From Emticicia sp. C21 (GTDB lineage Bacteria; Bacteroidota; Bacteroidia; Cytophagales; Spirosomataceae): a stretch of DNA of 64,000 nucleotides. This document shows, piece after piece, positions 54,237 to 63,690 of this stretch. Within the stretch, counting starts at the first letter, position 1. Each line of letters starts with the position of its first letter. A model generated the notes under the pieces. The model was not told the origin of the DNA and made no database searches. It saw nothing but the letters and a program-made list of their open reading frames with translations. The stretch covers positions 1 through 64,000 of the forward strand of contig NZ_QVMT01000006.1 in assembly GCF_003418935.1 (NCBI RefSeq), written 5' to 3'. The translations under genes were made by a program, and so were the position numbers.

Positions 54237-55946
54237 ATGAAAAAGAATCTCCTTTGGGCTTTTCTGCTTTTATCGGTAGCAAGCTATGCACAACCCCAGT
54301 TTTCAATTACAGCCCCTAATCAGAAAGACCTATTAGATGGTAGGTTATTGGTGATGCTATCAACCAATGCCGATAAAGAACCACGTTTTGATGTAACTGA
54401 TGCCTTAAATACCCAATTGGTATTTGGTGTCGATGTCGAAAACTGGAAAGGTGCTCAGGCGAAAATAGTCAATAATGCCAATGGCTTTGGCTACCCGAAA
54501 AGATATATGAAAGAAGTGCCTGCCGGAGAATATTATGTGCAGGTACTATTGCATAAATATGAAACTTTTCATCGCAAAGACGGTCACACCGTAAAAATGC
54601 CGATGGACAGGGGAGAAGGGCAGCAATGGAACAGAGCACCTGGTAACCTGTACTCAAAACCTATCAAAATAAAATTTGATTCTAAAGGTACTTCGATAAT
54701 AAAACTAAGCTTAGACCAGGTAATCCCACCCATTGAAGAGCCAAAAGATACTAAGTATATCAAGCATATCAAGATTCAAAGCAAATTGCTGACGGAATTC
54801 TGGGGCAGACCTATGTATTTGGGTGCTCATATTTTATTACCAGAGGGTTTCGATGAACATCCGAACGTAAAATATCCATTGGCCATTTTTCACGGCCATT
54901 TCCCTGAAGACTTTGATGGCTTCCGTACTATTCCGCCGGATGAAAACCTGAAGACTGACGATTATAATACCCGTTTTAAACTCTATGGCTATAATAAAAT
55001 AGTTCAGCAGGAAGCATACGATTTCTATAAAATGTGGACAGGTAAAGATTTTCCTCGTGTACTGGCGATAGAGATTCAACATGCTTGTCCGTTTTATGAT
55101 GATTCGTATGCCGTCAATTCAGAAAATATCGGGCCTTATGGGGATGCCATTACTTATGAATTGATTCCTGAAATTGAAAAACGATTCAGAGGCATTGGCG
55201 AGGGCTGGGCAAGGTTCACCTATGGTGGTTCGACAGGTGGTTGGGAGGCCTTGGCAGTACAGGTAAAATATCCCGACCAATACAATGGCTGCTATGCCGC
55301 CTGCCCTGACCCGATAGATTTCAGAGCGTTTACGACCGTAAATATCTATGAAGATAAAAATGCCTATTGGTACGAAAGCCAGTTTAAAAAATTAGCTAAA
55401 CCAGGGCATAGAGATTACTTAGGACAAGTGTCTGCCACAGTAGCCGAAATGAATATGAGAGAACTAGCTCTAGGCACTAAAACACGTAGCGGGCAACAAT
55501 TTGACATCTGGGAGGCAGTTTATTCGCCAGTGGGTAAAGATGGCTATCCAAAGCGAATATGGGATAAAGAAACGGGGGTAATAGACAAGGACGTAGCCAA
55601 CTATTGGAAAGAGAATTACGATTTAGCTTATATCCTAAAAAGAGACTGGGCTAAAAATGGAGAAAAGTGGAAAGGTCGAATCCATATTTACTGCGGAGAT
55701 ATGGATAATTATTATCTGAATAATGCCGTGTATCTGGCAGAAGATATGCTAAAAGAGCTGAAGAATCCATCTTATGATGGAGAGGTTGATTATGGTGATA
55801 GAGCCGAACACTGTTGGAACGGAGACCATACCCAGCCTAATGCTATTTCAAGATTACGTTACCACCGGATGTTTGTGCCCAAATGGGCAGAAGAAGTGAA
55901 GAAAACTGCTCCAAAAGGCGCAGATTTGAAAAGCTGGAGGTACTAA
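54237..55946 (+). CDS. Exported esterase-family alpha/beta hydrolase
   Basis: 569 residues. Signal peptide (1-18, ending YAQ). The C-terminal two thirds is an esterase D/S-formylglutathione-hydrolase-like fold, nucleophile Ser332 in YGGSTGGWEAL, with His candidate in EHCWNGDHTQ. An N-terminal domain of about 170 residues has an Ig-like look. Candidates are carboxylic ester bonds on glycans or feruloyl/acetyl esters. It ends just before the repeat 55956-55982. Confidence 0.85.
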   Translation: MKKNLLWAFLLLSVASYAQPQFSITAPNQKDLLDGRLLVMLSTNADKEPRFDVTDALNTQLVFGVDVENWKGAQAKIVNNANGFGYPKRYMKEVPAGEYYVQVLLHKYETFHRKDGHTVKMPMDRGEGQQWNRAPGNLYSKPIKIKFDSKGTSIIKLSLDQVIPPIEEPKDTKYIKHIKIQSKLLTEFWGRPMYLGAHILLPEGFDEHPNVKYPLAIFHGHFPEDFDGFRTIPPDENLKTDDYNTRFKLYGYNKIVQQEAYDFYKMWTGKDFPRVLAIEIQHACPFYDDSYAVNSENIGPYGDAITYELIPEIEKRFRGIGEGWARFTYGGSTGGWEALAVQVKYPDQYNGCYAACPDPIDFRAFTTVNIYEDKNAYWYESQFKKLAKPGHRDYLGQVSATVAEMNMRELALGTKTRSGQQFDIWEAVYSPVGKDGYPKRIWDKETGVIDKDVANYWKENYDLAYILKRDWAKNGEKWKGRIHIYCGDMDNYYLNNAVYLAEDMLKELKNPSYDGEVDYGDRAEHCWNGDHTQPNAISRLRYHRMFVPKWAEEVKKTAPKGADLKSWRY

Positions 55947-55955
55947 AGTTTTTTT

Positions 55956-55982
55956 GTAGGGCGAACGGGATGTTCGCCCTAC
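55956..55982. repeat. GTAGGGCGAAC palindrome
   Basis: Perfect 11-bp arms GTAGGGCGAAC/GTTCGCCCTAC with a five-base loop, preceded by seven T. It may terminate the esterase transcript. The GCGAAC...GTTCGC core is shared with 15961-15979 and 56642-56674, and the GTAGGG...CCCTAC ends with 5893-5920. Confidence 0.65.
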
Positions 55983-56099
55983 ATGTGTCACAATAGTGCC
56001 AGTTAACAATATTTAATATTCCTACTTCATAAATTTTTCTTACTTTTGACGTTCTATCAATAATTGAGTGAAGTCTAATCAAAAAGTAAAGAAATCAAA

Positions 56100-56597
56100 G
56101 TGATAAAACTAGAAGGCAAGCTTGCCAAATATAAAGAACTGATTTCATATTTCCTGATTGCCTGTTCGGGGGTGGTTGTACAGTTGATTGTAAGTTCTAT
56201 TACACAAAACTTCTTTGGTTTTTCTTTTGAATTGTCGATTGCGATAGGGTATATAATCGCTTTTATTATTGGCTTTTTTCTCACCAAGATTTTTGCGTTT
56301 AATCAACGACATTCAAAGAACTCTTTCAGAGAGGGTGTCAAATTTCTATTGGTCTCTTTTGTTTCAGGTCTTATTACTGTAAAAGGGGCTTATTATTGCA
56401 AGGTTTTTTTAGACGAATCTGGTATTTTTGGTAAAGAGCAACTCATATTCGGAAAAAGCATTGATATAGCCGAACTAGTTTCTCACTTCTTTGGTATGGG
56501 CATGAGCTTTGTAGTTAATTTTATTTCACACAAGCACTTCACTTTTAGAACTACCGGCATCTACCATAATTTTAGGTTGTTTTTTCAGAAAGGGTAA
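56100..56597 (+). CDS. GtrA-family membrane protein
   Basis: 165 residues with four hydrophobic helices: FLIACSGVVVQLIVSSI, LSIAIGYIIAFIIGFFLTKIF, FLLVSFVSGLITV and FGMGMSFVVNFISHKHFTF. The last two match the GtrA signature (the Asn-Phe and FxF motif before the end). GtrA proteins are proposed flippases for polyprenyl-linked sugars in O-antigen or glycan modification. The start is GTG at 56100, chosen since no ATG lies nearby. No glycosyltransferase partner is adjacent. Confidence 0.88.
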   Translation: MIKLEGKLAKYKELISYFLIACSGVVVQLIVSSITQNFFGFSFELSIAIGYIIAFIIGFFLTKIFAFNQRHSKNSFREGVKFLLVSFVSGLITVKGAYYCKVFLDESGIFGKEQLIFGKSIDIAELVSHFFGMGMSFVVNFISHKHFTFRTTGIYHNFRLFFQKG

Positions 56598-56641
56598 TAG
56601 ATTGTGTATGACGATTTAAAAAATCATTTTATATAATGAAA

Positions 56642-56674
56642 GGCGAACGAGCGGAAGCCGCGCGGACGTTCGCC
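56642..56674. repeat. GGCGAACG palindrome with GC-rich loop
   Basis: GGCGAACG (56642-56649) and CGTTCGCC (56667-56674) flank AGCGGAAGCCGCGCGGA. The core matches the GCGAAC/GTTCGC repeats at 15961 and 55956. It lies between convergent GtrA and gluconokinase genes. Confidence 0.55.
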
Positions 56675-56688
56675 CCACAATACAGTAA

Positions 56689-58134
56689 TCAAAATTCATC
56701 TTTCAGCTTATCATAAAGCCTTTCAAATTTCTGATGTAGTTGGGTGTATCTTTCAGCAACTGCAGTGTTGGGCAGAAATTCTTTTCCTTTAGTTACAGTA
56801 TTCACGGCCTCTTGCATGTTTAACGCTTTCATAGCTACCAGGGCTGCTCCCCAGGCCGAACCCTCAACGGTTTCACAAATCACTACTTTTTTCTGAAAAA
56901 TGTCTGCCACTAATTGTAGCCAGAAATCACTTTTGGCAAAACCTCCGCTGGCACATATCTCATGAATCTGTTGCTGTTCCATCAAAATCTTACCAATCGA
57001 ATACATATTTAGAATCAAGCCCTCCATGACAGCCCTTACAATATGAGCTTGCGTATGGGTAATGCTCAATCCGAAGAATACTCCTCTGGCTTCTGCATTC
57101 CAGACTGGTGCTCTTTCTCCTAAAATATAGGGTAAGAATAAAAGGTTCTCACTGCCAATCTCTAATTTCTGAGCTTCTTCAATCAGTTTGGAAATAGGGT
57201 TCTTAGAGTTTAATATTTGCTCTTCGAGCCATTGCAATACTATTCCGCCATTATTAGTAGCACCACCAATGATATATTGATTTTCAAAAAGAAAAAAGTT
57301 GAAAGTCCGCATTTTGGGGTCAGTATAAGGCTGTGTTACACACATTCTTACTGCCCCGCTGGTACCCATAGTAAAAGCCATTTGTCCGGGCTTCATGGCA
57401 CCAGAACCTAGATTGGCTAAAGGCCCATCACCTGCCCCAATCACATAATTGACTAAAGGAAGATTTGAATTTGTATCGTTTTTCTGGATATGCGTAGTAG
57501 AAACCAATCTGGGTAATTGTTCCTCTGAGATACCTAAAGTTTCTAAAACCAATGTATCCCAGGTGGATTCTCTGAAATTAAATAAACCACTCCCTGAGGC
57601 CAAAGAATAATCAATGGTATATTCACCAAATAGTCTAAACCATAGATATTCCTTAATCCCTATAAATTTATAGGTCTTGCTAAAAATCTCAGGCTCATTT
57701 TCTTTCAGCCACAAAATTTTGCTGAAAACCGAAAAAGGATGAATCGGAATGCCTGTGCGATGATAGAGTTCTTGTCCTAAATCAGTAGGCTTTAATCGGT
57801 TGGCTAATTCGGTAGCCCGATTATCAGCCCATAATATCAGATTGGTGAGAGGTTTTCCATCGGCATCAATCGCTATCAATCCATGCATAGCCGATGAAAA
57901 AGAAACAATGCTTTTAGCAGCTACTGATGGGGGAACTATAACACCCAAAGACTTCTGAAATGCTGCGTATATTTCTTCGGGATTCTGCTCGCTCCAGTTA
58001 GGGTGGGGGTGCGTCATGCCATAGCCACTGCTAAACTGGCTCAATACATTGCCGTTTTTATCAAAAGCAACGGCTTTGGTAGTGGTGGTACCTACATCAA
58101 TACCCACGAAATATTCATACAATACCTCTTCCAT
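56689..58134 (-). CDS. Gluconokinase-type FGGY carbohydrate kinase
   Basis: Phosphorylates gluconate to 6-phosphogluconate (inferred). 481 residues, FGGY fold: FVGIDVGTTTTKAVAFDKNG near residue 9 as phosphate-1 loop, IVSFSSAMHGLIAID, LILWADNRA, and the C-terminal ICASGGFAKSDFWLQLVADI. The C-terminal WGAALVA motif is typical of the family. The assignment to gluconate is supported by the adjacent 6-phosphogluconate dehydrogenase (9 bases apart), the next enzyme. Xylulose or other sugar kinases would be alternatives without that neighbour. Confidence 0.9.
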   Translation of the reverse strand: MEEVLYEYFVGIDVGTTTTKAVAFDKNGNVLSQFSSGYGMTHPHPNWSEQNPEEIYAAFQKSLGVIVPPSVAAKSIVSFSSAMHGLIAIDADGKPLTNLILWADNRATELANRLKPTDLGQELYHRTGIPIHPFSVFSKILWLKENEPEIFSKTYKFIGIKEYLWFRLFGEYTIDYSLASGSGLFNFRESTWDTLVLETLGISEEQLPRLVSTTHIQKNDTNSNLPLVNYVIGAGDGPLANLGSGAMKPGQMAFTMGTSGAVRMCVTQPYTDPKMRTFNFFLFENQYIIGGATNNGGIVLQWLEEQILNSKNPISKLIEEAQKLEIGSENLLFLPYILGERAPVWNAEARGVFFGLSITHTQAHIVRAVMEGLILNMYSIGKILMEQQQIHEICASGGFAKSDFWLQLVADIFQKKVVICETVEGSAWGAALVAMKALNMQEAVNTVTKGKEFLPNTAVAERYTQLHQKFERLYDKLKDEF

Positions 58135-58143
58135 GCAACAATT

Positions 58144-59046
58144 CTAGTTCGCTTTTTCTACTGCGTGTCCACCAAATTCATTTCTCAAAGCCGCTACTAC
58201 TTTACCCGAAAAAGTATCATCCTGTTGCGAACGATAGCGCATCAGTAAAGATAAGGCAATCACGGGCGTAGGCACACCTAAATCAAGCGCTGTTTCAAGC
58301 GTCCACTTACCTTCACCAGATGAGTGCATAATACCTTTGATTGCATCAAGATGTGGGTCCTTTCTGAAAGCATTTTCAGTCAATTCCATCAGCCAGCTTC
58401 TTACTACCGAACCATGATTGAAAAGTTTGGCTACAGCTTCGAAATTAATATCGTATTCCGAGCGTTCGAAAACCTCAAATCCTTCGGCAATGGCCTGCAT
58501 CATGCCATATTCAATCCCATTGTGTACCATTTTCACAAAGTGCCCGCTACCTGATGCTCCTGTGTAGAGATACCCATTTTCTAACGAAATATCTTTGAAT
58601 ACACTTTCTACATACGCAAACACGTCTTTATCTCCGCCAATCATAGTGCATGCGCCGTGTAGCGCGCCACTGGTACCACCGCTTGTACCACAATCCAGGA
58701 AATTGATCTGTTTGGATTTCAGGTAATTATAACGTCTGACAGATTCTTTATAGTGAGAGTTACCGCCATCTATTACAATATCATTTGGCGAAAGATAATT
58801 GAGTAATTCTTCAATCACAATATCTACAATACCGCCTGCCGGAACCATCAGCCAGATGACTCTTCTGCCTGTGAGTTTTTCGCATATTTCCTGGAGCGTG
58901 TTAGCAGGGGCAATTCCGCCCTCTTCTCCTATTTTCTTTACCGATTCGACATTTACATCCTGTGCTACTACCTCGTAGTTATGATTACGTAAGTTTAATG
59001 CCAGATTATAGCCCATTTTACCGAGCCCGACAATTCCTATTTGCAT
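58144..59046 (-). CDS. 6-Phosphogluconate dehydrogenase, decarboxylating (short type)
   Basis: Oxidises and decarboxylates 6-phosphogluconate to ribulose-5-phosphate. 300 residues, the short (YqeC-like) class, with dinucleotide loop MQIGIVGLGKMGYNLALNL, VIDGGNSHYKESVRR, GTSGGTSGA and the catalytic segment GSGHFVKMVHNGIEYG with the Lys/His/Asn set. With the kinase it forms a two-gene gluconate shunt. The upstream gap (223 bases) is divergent to the acyltransferase gene and holds no clear promoter boxes. Confidence 0.93.
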   Translation of the reverse strand: MQIGIVGLGKMGYNLALNLRNHNYEVVAQDVNVESVKKIGEEGGIAPANTLQEICEKLTGRRVIWLMVPAGGIVDIVIEELLNYLSPNDIVIDGGNSHYKESVRRYNYLKSKQINFLDCGTSGGTSGALHGACTMIGGDKDVFAYVESVFKDISLENGYLYTGASGSGHFVKMVHNGIEYGMMQAIAEGFEVFERSEYDINFEAVAKLFNHGSVVRSWLMELTENAFRKDPHLDAIKGIMHSSGEGKWTLETALDLGVPTPVIALSLLMRYRSQQDDTFSGKVVAALRNEFGGHAVEKAN

Positions 59047-59269
59047 ATGAAAAGCACCCTTATAGGGTAGGTTTAAATGAGAAAATATTTATTCAATCAA
59101 ATTTAAAGTATCAGATTCTTTGATGATAGATAAAATGTGAGTTTGTTACTCCTGTCTCAAAACTACAAAAATTTCTTTGCTTGCAGGAGTCTGAACGGAT
59201 AAAAGACCTGTATACTAGCAAAATCAAATAGATAATTATTAAATTGCCTGAAAATAAACCCTGCCAGAA

Positions 59270-60538
59270 ATGAAGCAACGCCTGACGTCATTAGACGTTT
59301 TCAGAGGCATGACCATCATGCTAATGACTATTGTGAACAATCCGGGAGATTGGGGTAATCTCTATCCACCACTCGAACACGCCGAATGGCACGGTTGCAC
59401 ACCTACCGATTTAGTATTTCCTTTTTTCCTGTTTATTGTGGGTATCTCTTCAGTTTTATCAATGCCTATCAAAAGGTTTGATGCCTCTACTTTTGAGCGG
59501 ATAGTTACCCGTACTTTAAGAATTTTTCTGCTAGGGCTATTCCTGAATTTTTATTCTAAAATACATATAGGCGAGATTTCAGGCTTACCACTCATGTTGA
59601 TTCGTCTGGTTTTCACTGCCCTTATCGTAATGGCTTTATTAGGTGATTATGACAAACGAAAACAGTTTTTTATAGCTCTTGGCTTATTCATATTAATGAT
59701 GATTTTAGCTTTTGTGGCCGACGATTTCAAAGAAGTACGTATTCCGGGGGTATTGCAGCGTATTGCTATTGTTTACATGATTGTTTCGGTGCTTTATGCT
59801 ACTACCAATACTACTACTCAAATTATAGTCGGGCTGGTGTGTTTATTAGGCTATTGGGCTTTGATGGCATTGGTACCTGTGCCGGGTGTGGGAGCAGCCA
59901 ATTTTGATAAAGGGACTAATCTGGCGGCGTGGTTAGATAATCTCTTATTACCGGGACATTTATGGGCAACCTCAAAAACCTGGGATCCGGAAGGAATACT
60001 AAGTACTATCCCCGCAATAGGAACAGGTATTGCCGGACTATTAACAGGAACATTACTCACCAATAATTTCGATAAAAATAAGAAAGCTATTTATTTGCTT
60101 ACTGCCGGTGTATTAAGTGTGGGGATTGGGTTCCTATGGGATATGGTCTTCCCTATCAATAAGGCTCTTTGGACGAGTTCTTTTGTATTATATACTGCTG
60201 GCTGGGCCTTGCTGGTATTGGGTGTTTTGTATTTTGTAATTGATGTAGTACGCTTTGATTTCTGGACAAAACCTTTTGTGATTTTTGGGGTGAACCCGAT
60301 GGTTGTGTTTTTCTTTTCGGGTATTATCCCCCGTGCATTGAATGCCATTAAGATTCCTGTAGCAGATAGAACTCCTGAAGAAAGTCCGGGTTTAATCTCG
60401 TGGATATATGAATATGGTATCGCACCATTATTTACCGAACCTAAAAATGCTTCTCTCGCAGGAGCTTTGGTGTATGTCCTTATCTGGTTTGTAATTCTTT
60501 GGCTTTTTTATCGAAGAAAATTAATATTTAAAGTATAG
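59270..60538 (+). CDS. HGSNAT-like (DUF5009/1624) membrane acyltransferase
   Basis: 422 residues with about ten hydrophobic helices. The N-terminal LTSLDVFRGMTIMLMTIVNNPG and EWHGCTPTDLVFPFFLFIVG motifs match the heparan-alpha-glucosaminide N-acetyltransferase-like family, in which the His (here in AEWHGCT) is used for acetyl transfer across the membrane. The C-terminal FWTKPFVIFGVNPMVVFFFSG is conserved. The likely role is transfer of acetyl groups to an exported amino sugar or glycan. It is followed 50 bases later by the DUF1080 gene, so may share its transcript. Confidence 0.88.
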   Translation: MKQRLTSLDVFRGMTIMLMTIVNNPGDWGNLYPPLEHAEWHGCTPTDLVFPFFLFIVGISSVLSMPIKRFDASTFERIVTRTLRIFLLGLFLNFYSKIHIGEISGLPLMLIRLVFTALIVMALLGDYDKRKQFFIALGLFILMMILAFVADDFKEVRIPGVLQRIAIVYMIVSVLYATTNTTTQIIVGLVCLLGYWALMALVPVPGVGAANFDKGTNLAAWLDNLLLPGHLWATSKTWDPEGILSTIPAIGTGIAGLLTGTLLTNNFDKNKKAIYLLTAGVLSVGIGFLWDMVFPINKALWTSSFVLYTAGWALLVLGVLYFVIDVVRFDFWTKPFVIFGVNPMVVFFFSGIIPRALNAIKIPVADRTPEESPGLISWIYEYGIAPLFTEPKNASLAGALVYVLIWFVILWLFYRRKLIFKV

Positions 60539-60588
60539 ATTTCGTTTCTTAGTACAAATTTTCACTATATCAACCTAAGTATCTGACA

Positions 60589-61248
60589 ATGAAAAAATTA
60601 TTGATTTCTGCTTTAGCTATTTGTGCGATCAATGCATCGGCACAGACAGGCAAATGGGTAAAATTATTTGATGGAAAAACCACCACCGGCTGGCATACCT
60701 GGCAGGCAAAAGAAGTAAAAGGGTGGCACGTAATGAACGGTGTGCTAATGACACATGGTGGCAGTGGCGACCTTGTCTCAGATAAAGAATACGGCGACTT
60801 TGAATTGGAATTTGATTTTAAAGCAGCCCCTAAAGGCAATAGCGGAGTGATTTATAAAGTATTAGAAACACCTGATGCAAAATCAAGCTATATGTCTGGT
60901 CCTGAATACCAGATTATTGATGACGCTAATTATCCGGCGCAACTGAAAGATTCTCAAAAGACAGCTTCAAACTACGATTTACAACCGCCAAAAGATTTCA
61001 GCATTGTAAAACCTGCCGGACAATGGAATAAAGGTAAAATTGTGGTAAAAGACGGCCATATTGAACACTGGTTGAATGGTGAAAAGGTAGTGGAGTATGA
61101 GTATGGTAGCACCGATTGGCACTCAATGGTAGCGAAAAGTAAATTTCCGACCTGGGAGTATGCTAAACCTCATGATAAAGGTAAAATAGCCTTACAAGAC
61201 CATGGCGATATGGTATCGTTCAGAAATATCAGAGTAAGAGAATTATGA
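60589..61248 (+). CDS. DUF1080 (3-keto-disaccharide hydrolase family) exported protein
   Basis: 219 residues. Signal peptide (1-18, ending SAQ). The DUF1080 domain is a jelly-roll: WVKLFDGKTTTGWHTWQ, DFELEFDFKAAPKGNSGVIYK, GPEYQIIDDANYP, and WLNGEKVVEYE. Related proteins in Bacteroidota were reported to hydrolyse 3-keto-glucosides made by Gfo/Idh/MocA dehydrogenases. A Gfo-type gene lies elsewhere in the window (18485-19882), so a common pathway is possible but not shown. Confidence 0.9.
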   Translation: MKKLLISALAICAINASAQTGKWVKLFDGKTTTGWHTWQAKEVKGWHVMNGVLMTHGGSGDLVSDKEYGDFELEFDFKAAPKGNSGVIYKVLETPDAKSSYMSGPEYQIIDDANYPAQLKDSQKTASNYDLQPPKDFSIVKPAGQWNKGKIVVKDGHIEHWLNGEKVVEYEYGSTDWHSMVAKSKFPTWEYAKPHDKGKIALQDHGDMVSFRNIRVREL

Positions 61249-61270
61249 TTTCTTAGATAGACTTTAAAAA

Positions 61271-61303
61271 CGAAATAGGAGGGTTATCGGCCCTCCTATT
61301 TCG
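61271..61303. terminator. Strong bidirectional terminator
   Basis: A perfect 13-bp stem CGAAATAGGAGGG/CCCTCCTATTTCG with a seven-base loop between convergent genes, with A and T runs on the two sides. Confidence 0.85.
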
Positions 61304-61320
61304 TTTAATGGAGACAACTA

Positions 61321-61830
61321 TCAGAATTTAAGAGTAATACCTAATGAAGTATATGGAAATCCTGCTTCTGCGTATACTCCTAGTTTTTCTTTGAAGTAAT
61401 AACGGGCCCCTGCATAACCACCAAAAGAGATTAGTAAATCTGTTGCATTGCCGTAATAATTAGTGTAGTCGTCATTATAGTTTGCTATTCTGAGGCCACC
61501 GCTTAATCCGACATAAGGGTCAAACTTATTATCATCAATACTCAAAGCTTCATTCACAAATTTGCCTATATGAACGGCACCTCTCACGCCTAATCCGATA
61601 TAAGTTGTCCGATAACCCCAATAGTTTCTCGAAGAGAAAGCGCCACCGACGCCAACACTTACTAATTCATGAACGCCTACATCAAAAGAGGCATTAGCAC
61701 CTACTCCGTATCCTAATCCGAGACCTACGTTCAGATTTTTTGTTCCTTTTTGAAATGCTTGAGCTTGTGTGTTTTCTGCAAAAATGCAACATAAAATTGC
61801 AACAGCAGCAATGGTAAGTAATTTTTTCAT
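61321..61830 (-). CDS. Small outer-membrane beta-barrel protein
   Basis: 169 residues. Signal peptide (1-23). The mature part has eight or so amphipathic strands rich in Gly and aromatic residues (LNVGLGLGYGVGANASFDVG, YIGLGVRGAVHIG, LISFGGYAGARYYF), and ends in a Phe (LGITLKF), the usual C terminus of barrels assembled by BAM. Role unknown; adhesion or structure is possible. Confidence 0.8.
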   Translation of the reverse strand: MKKLLTIAAVAILCCIFAENTQAQAFQKGTKNLNVGLGLGYGVGANASFDVGVHELVSVGVGGAFSSRNYWGYRTTYIGLGVRGAVHIGKFVNEALSIDDNKFDPYVGLSGGLRIANYNDDYTNYYGNATDLLISFGGYAGARYYFKEKLGVYAEAGFPYTSLGITLKF

Positions 61831-61967
61831 AACAACGTTTTTTTAATTTGAAAGCCGAAAATTAGATAATGTGGAATATACGAACACTAATTTTTGACAT
61901 GAATTGCACGAAAATTATATTAAACGGTCGTAAAACATGTTTAAGTTGTTAGTGCTAAAAGTATCAA

Positions 61968-62807
61968 TTATTGCGAAACCTCGTCTAAAATCTGGTTGTA
62001 AACCTTCGACCGGCGTTTCTTTTTCTGGTTTTCAGCAATCACTTCGGCCTTTTTGTATCCCCCCATGTAATAGCGCTGAAACCAGGGTACCATCGTTATA
62101 AAAATATCCAGAGGAGCAGGGCTACCAATTGCCGCCAGAATGCCCCAGGTAACTACGCCCCCGGTTAATAATAATGAGTTAAAACCATTTTTTACGTCTC
62201 CAGCATAAAACTGTCCCAACCCTGGCATTATAATACTCAATACTTTCGCTTTCTTAGGATTCAGACGGCTTATTTTATCGTTCTTAACGAATAAAGCTTC
62301 TATTTTTTGCTTACCATCTACATTGTTCGCATCAACCAGAGTTAAAAACTCTTTTTTTGATTTGTCATATTTCTCTGTTGAAAAATGAAGAATCGCTGAG
62401 TAAAAGGTTTTACGTCTTTGTTGTTCAGGAGTAAGATTGTCAGGGATATTAACTAATTCCACCTCTGCATATTCAAAATTGCCCAGAATCAGAAAGCAGG
62501 ATAATTTACGGAGTAATACTTCGGTTTCGGTACTATCTGTTTTTTGCTGATAAAAAGCCAGCTCATAATAATCAGCCGCTTCTTCAAAGTTTTGCGTAGC
62601 ATATAAGCAATCAGCAATGTTTTTATAACAAAGCTTTCTGAACTCTTCTTTTTTATCAAAGAAAATGACTCTTCTATAGGTATTAGCTGCTCCTTGGTAA
62701 TCTTTCTTTACATAGAGTTCATTGGCAAAGTCAAAGGTTTCTTTGAGATCTTGAGAATAAACCAGTAACGGAAGACATAGAAAGAGGATGCTTAAATATC
62801 TTTTCAT
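61968..62807 (-). CDS. TPR protein with DUF5683-like membrane domain
   Basis: 279 residues from ATG 62807; the upstream ATG 62831 adds eight residues before a good signal peptide (MKRYLSILFLCLPLLVYSQ). TPR region (about 20-170: YQGAANTYRRVIFFDKKEEF, EEAADYYELAFYQQK) and a C-terminal membrane region with IIMPGLGQFYAGDVKNGFNS, a motif shared with the next gene and with DUF5683-type proteins. Its function is unknown. It lies in tandem with a paralog and yidD, 50 bases apart. Confidence 0.75.
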   Translation of the reverse strand: MKRYLSILFLCLPLLVYSQDLKETFDFANELYVKKDYQGAANTYRRVIFFDKKEEFRKLCYKNIADCLYATQNFEEAADYYELAFYQQKTDSTETEVLLRKLSCFLILGNFEYAEVELVNIPDNLTPEQQRRKTFYSAILHFSTEKYDKSKKEFLTLVDANNVDGKQKIEALFVKNDKISRLNPKKAKVLSIIMPGLGQFYAGDVKNGFNSLLLTGGVVTWGILAAIGSPAPLDIFITMVPWFQRYYMGGYKKAEVIAENQKKKRRSKVYNQILDEVSQ

Positions 62808-62857
62808 AATTCCTGAAAATATACGTAACAAGAAATGGTTTTAGATGAAGAAGATTA

Positions 62858-63685
62858 TCAGAAATAGCTATTGAACAGGTTATCTATTCTGTTTCTGATG
62901 GTCTGGTGACTTTTTTTGTTGTAGTTCTTTGCCGAAACTACTGAGCCATGAATATTACCTAAATAAAAGCCTAAACCTACACCACCGAATATCCACCCAC
63001 GCGTACTGTTTACACCGCTTTTGCTAAAGCCTCTGATAGATTGAAAGGCCATAGTGCCCACAAAAAACATGGAAACAATACCATCTTTCCAGTCTTTGGT
63101 ATAAAAACGGCCTGTACCCGGAATAATGGTTGACATGATACCCGCTAAGGCCGGGCTTTTCTTCTTAATCTTTAATGCCTGAGCTGCCAAAGTCTTGTAA
63201 TCTGTAGCCAGTTTATGGTCTTCGTCTTTTAAGACAGATAAAATCTCGTTGGCTGATTTATAATTGTCCTGCAGGATTTCGGAAGTAGCCGAAAGAATTA
63301 CTTTATCAGGCTGAGACAATTGGGTATTGGTTACCCAGAATTCTCTGGCAACTTTATAATCGGTTTTTAGTAATAAACTCCGGCTATACTCAACGGCAGA
63401 TGGTGACGACATTAAGGAAATATCAGGATATAGCTGTCTTCCACGCAATAATGCCTCATCTAATTTACCTGAACGGCGATACATTGATAAAAGAGAAGTT
63501 TTAAGACTATCGTTTTGCGGAAGCATAAAAATCAAACGCTCATACTCACGGGTAGCTAATTCATACTGACCGGACTTAGAAAGATACTCGGCAAATTTTT
63601 TAGAATTATCGTAGTTGTAAAGGTCTTGTGCTGAAGAATTTATGAATTTGAATAGAACTAAAAGCAATAATAAGGTTTTTTTCAT
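62858..63685 (-). CDS. Paralogous TPR protein with DUF5683-like domain
   Basis: 275 residues. Signal peptide (1-19, ending SAQ), TPR region (YELATREYERLIFMLPQND, DEALLRGRQLYPD) and two C-terminal hydrophobic helices with the shared motif GIMSTIIPGTGRFYTKDWKDGIVS. It is a paralog of the preceding gene. The pairing with YidD suggests a membrane or envelope biogenesis role, but this rests on context only. Confidence 0.75.
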   Translation of the reverse strand: MKKTLLLLLVLFKFINSSAQDLYNYDNSKKFAEYLSKSGQYELATREYERLIFMLPQNDSLKTSLLSMYRRSGKLDEALLRGRQLYPDISLMSSPSAVEYSRSLLLKTDYKVAREFWVTNTQLSQPDKVILSATSEILQDNYKSANEILSVLKDEDHKLATDYKTLAAQALKIKKKSPALAGIMSTIIPGTGRFYTKDWKDGIVSMFFVGTMAFQSIRGFSKSGVNSTRGWIFGGVGLGFYLGNIHGSVVSAKNYNKKSHQTIRNRIDNLFNSYF

Positions 63686-63690
63686 CAGGA

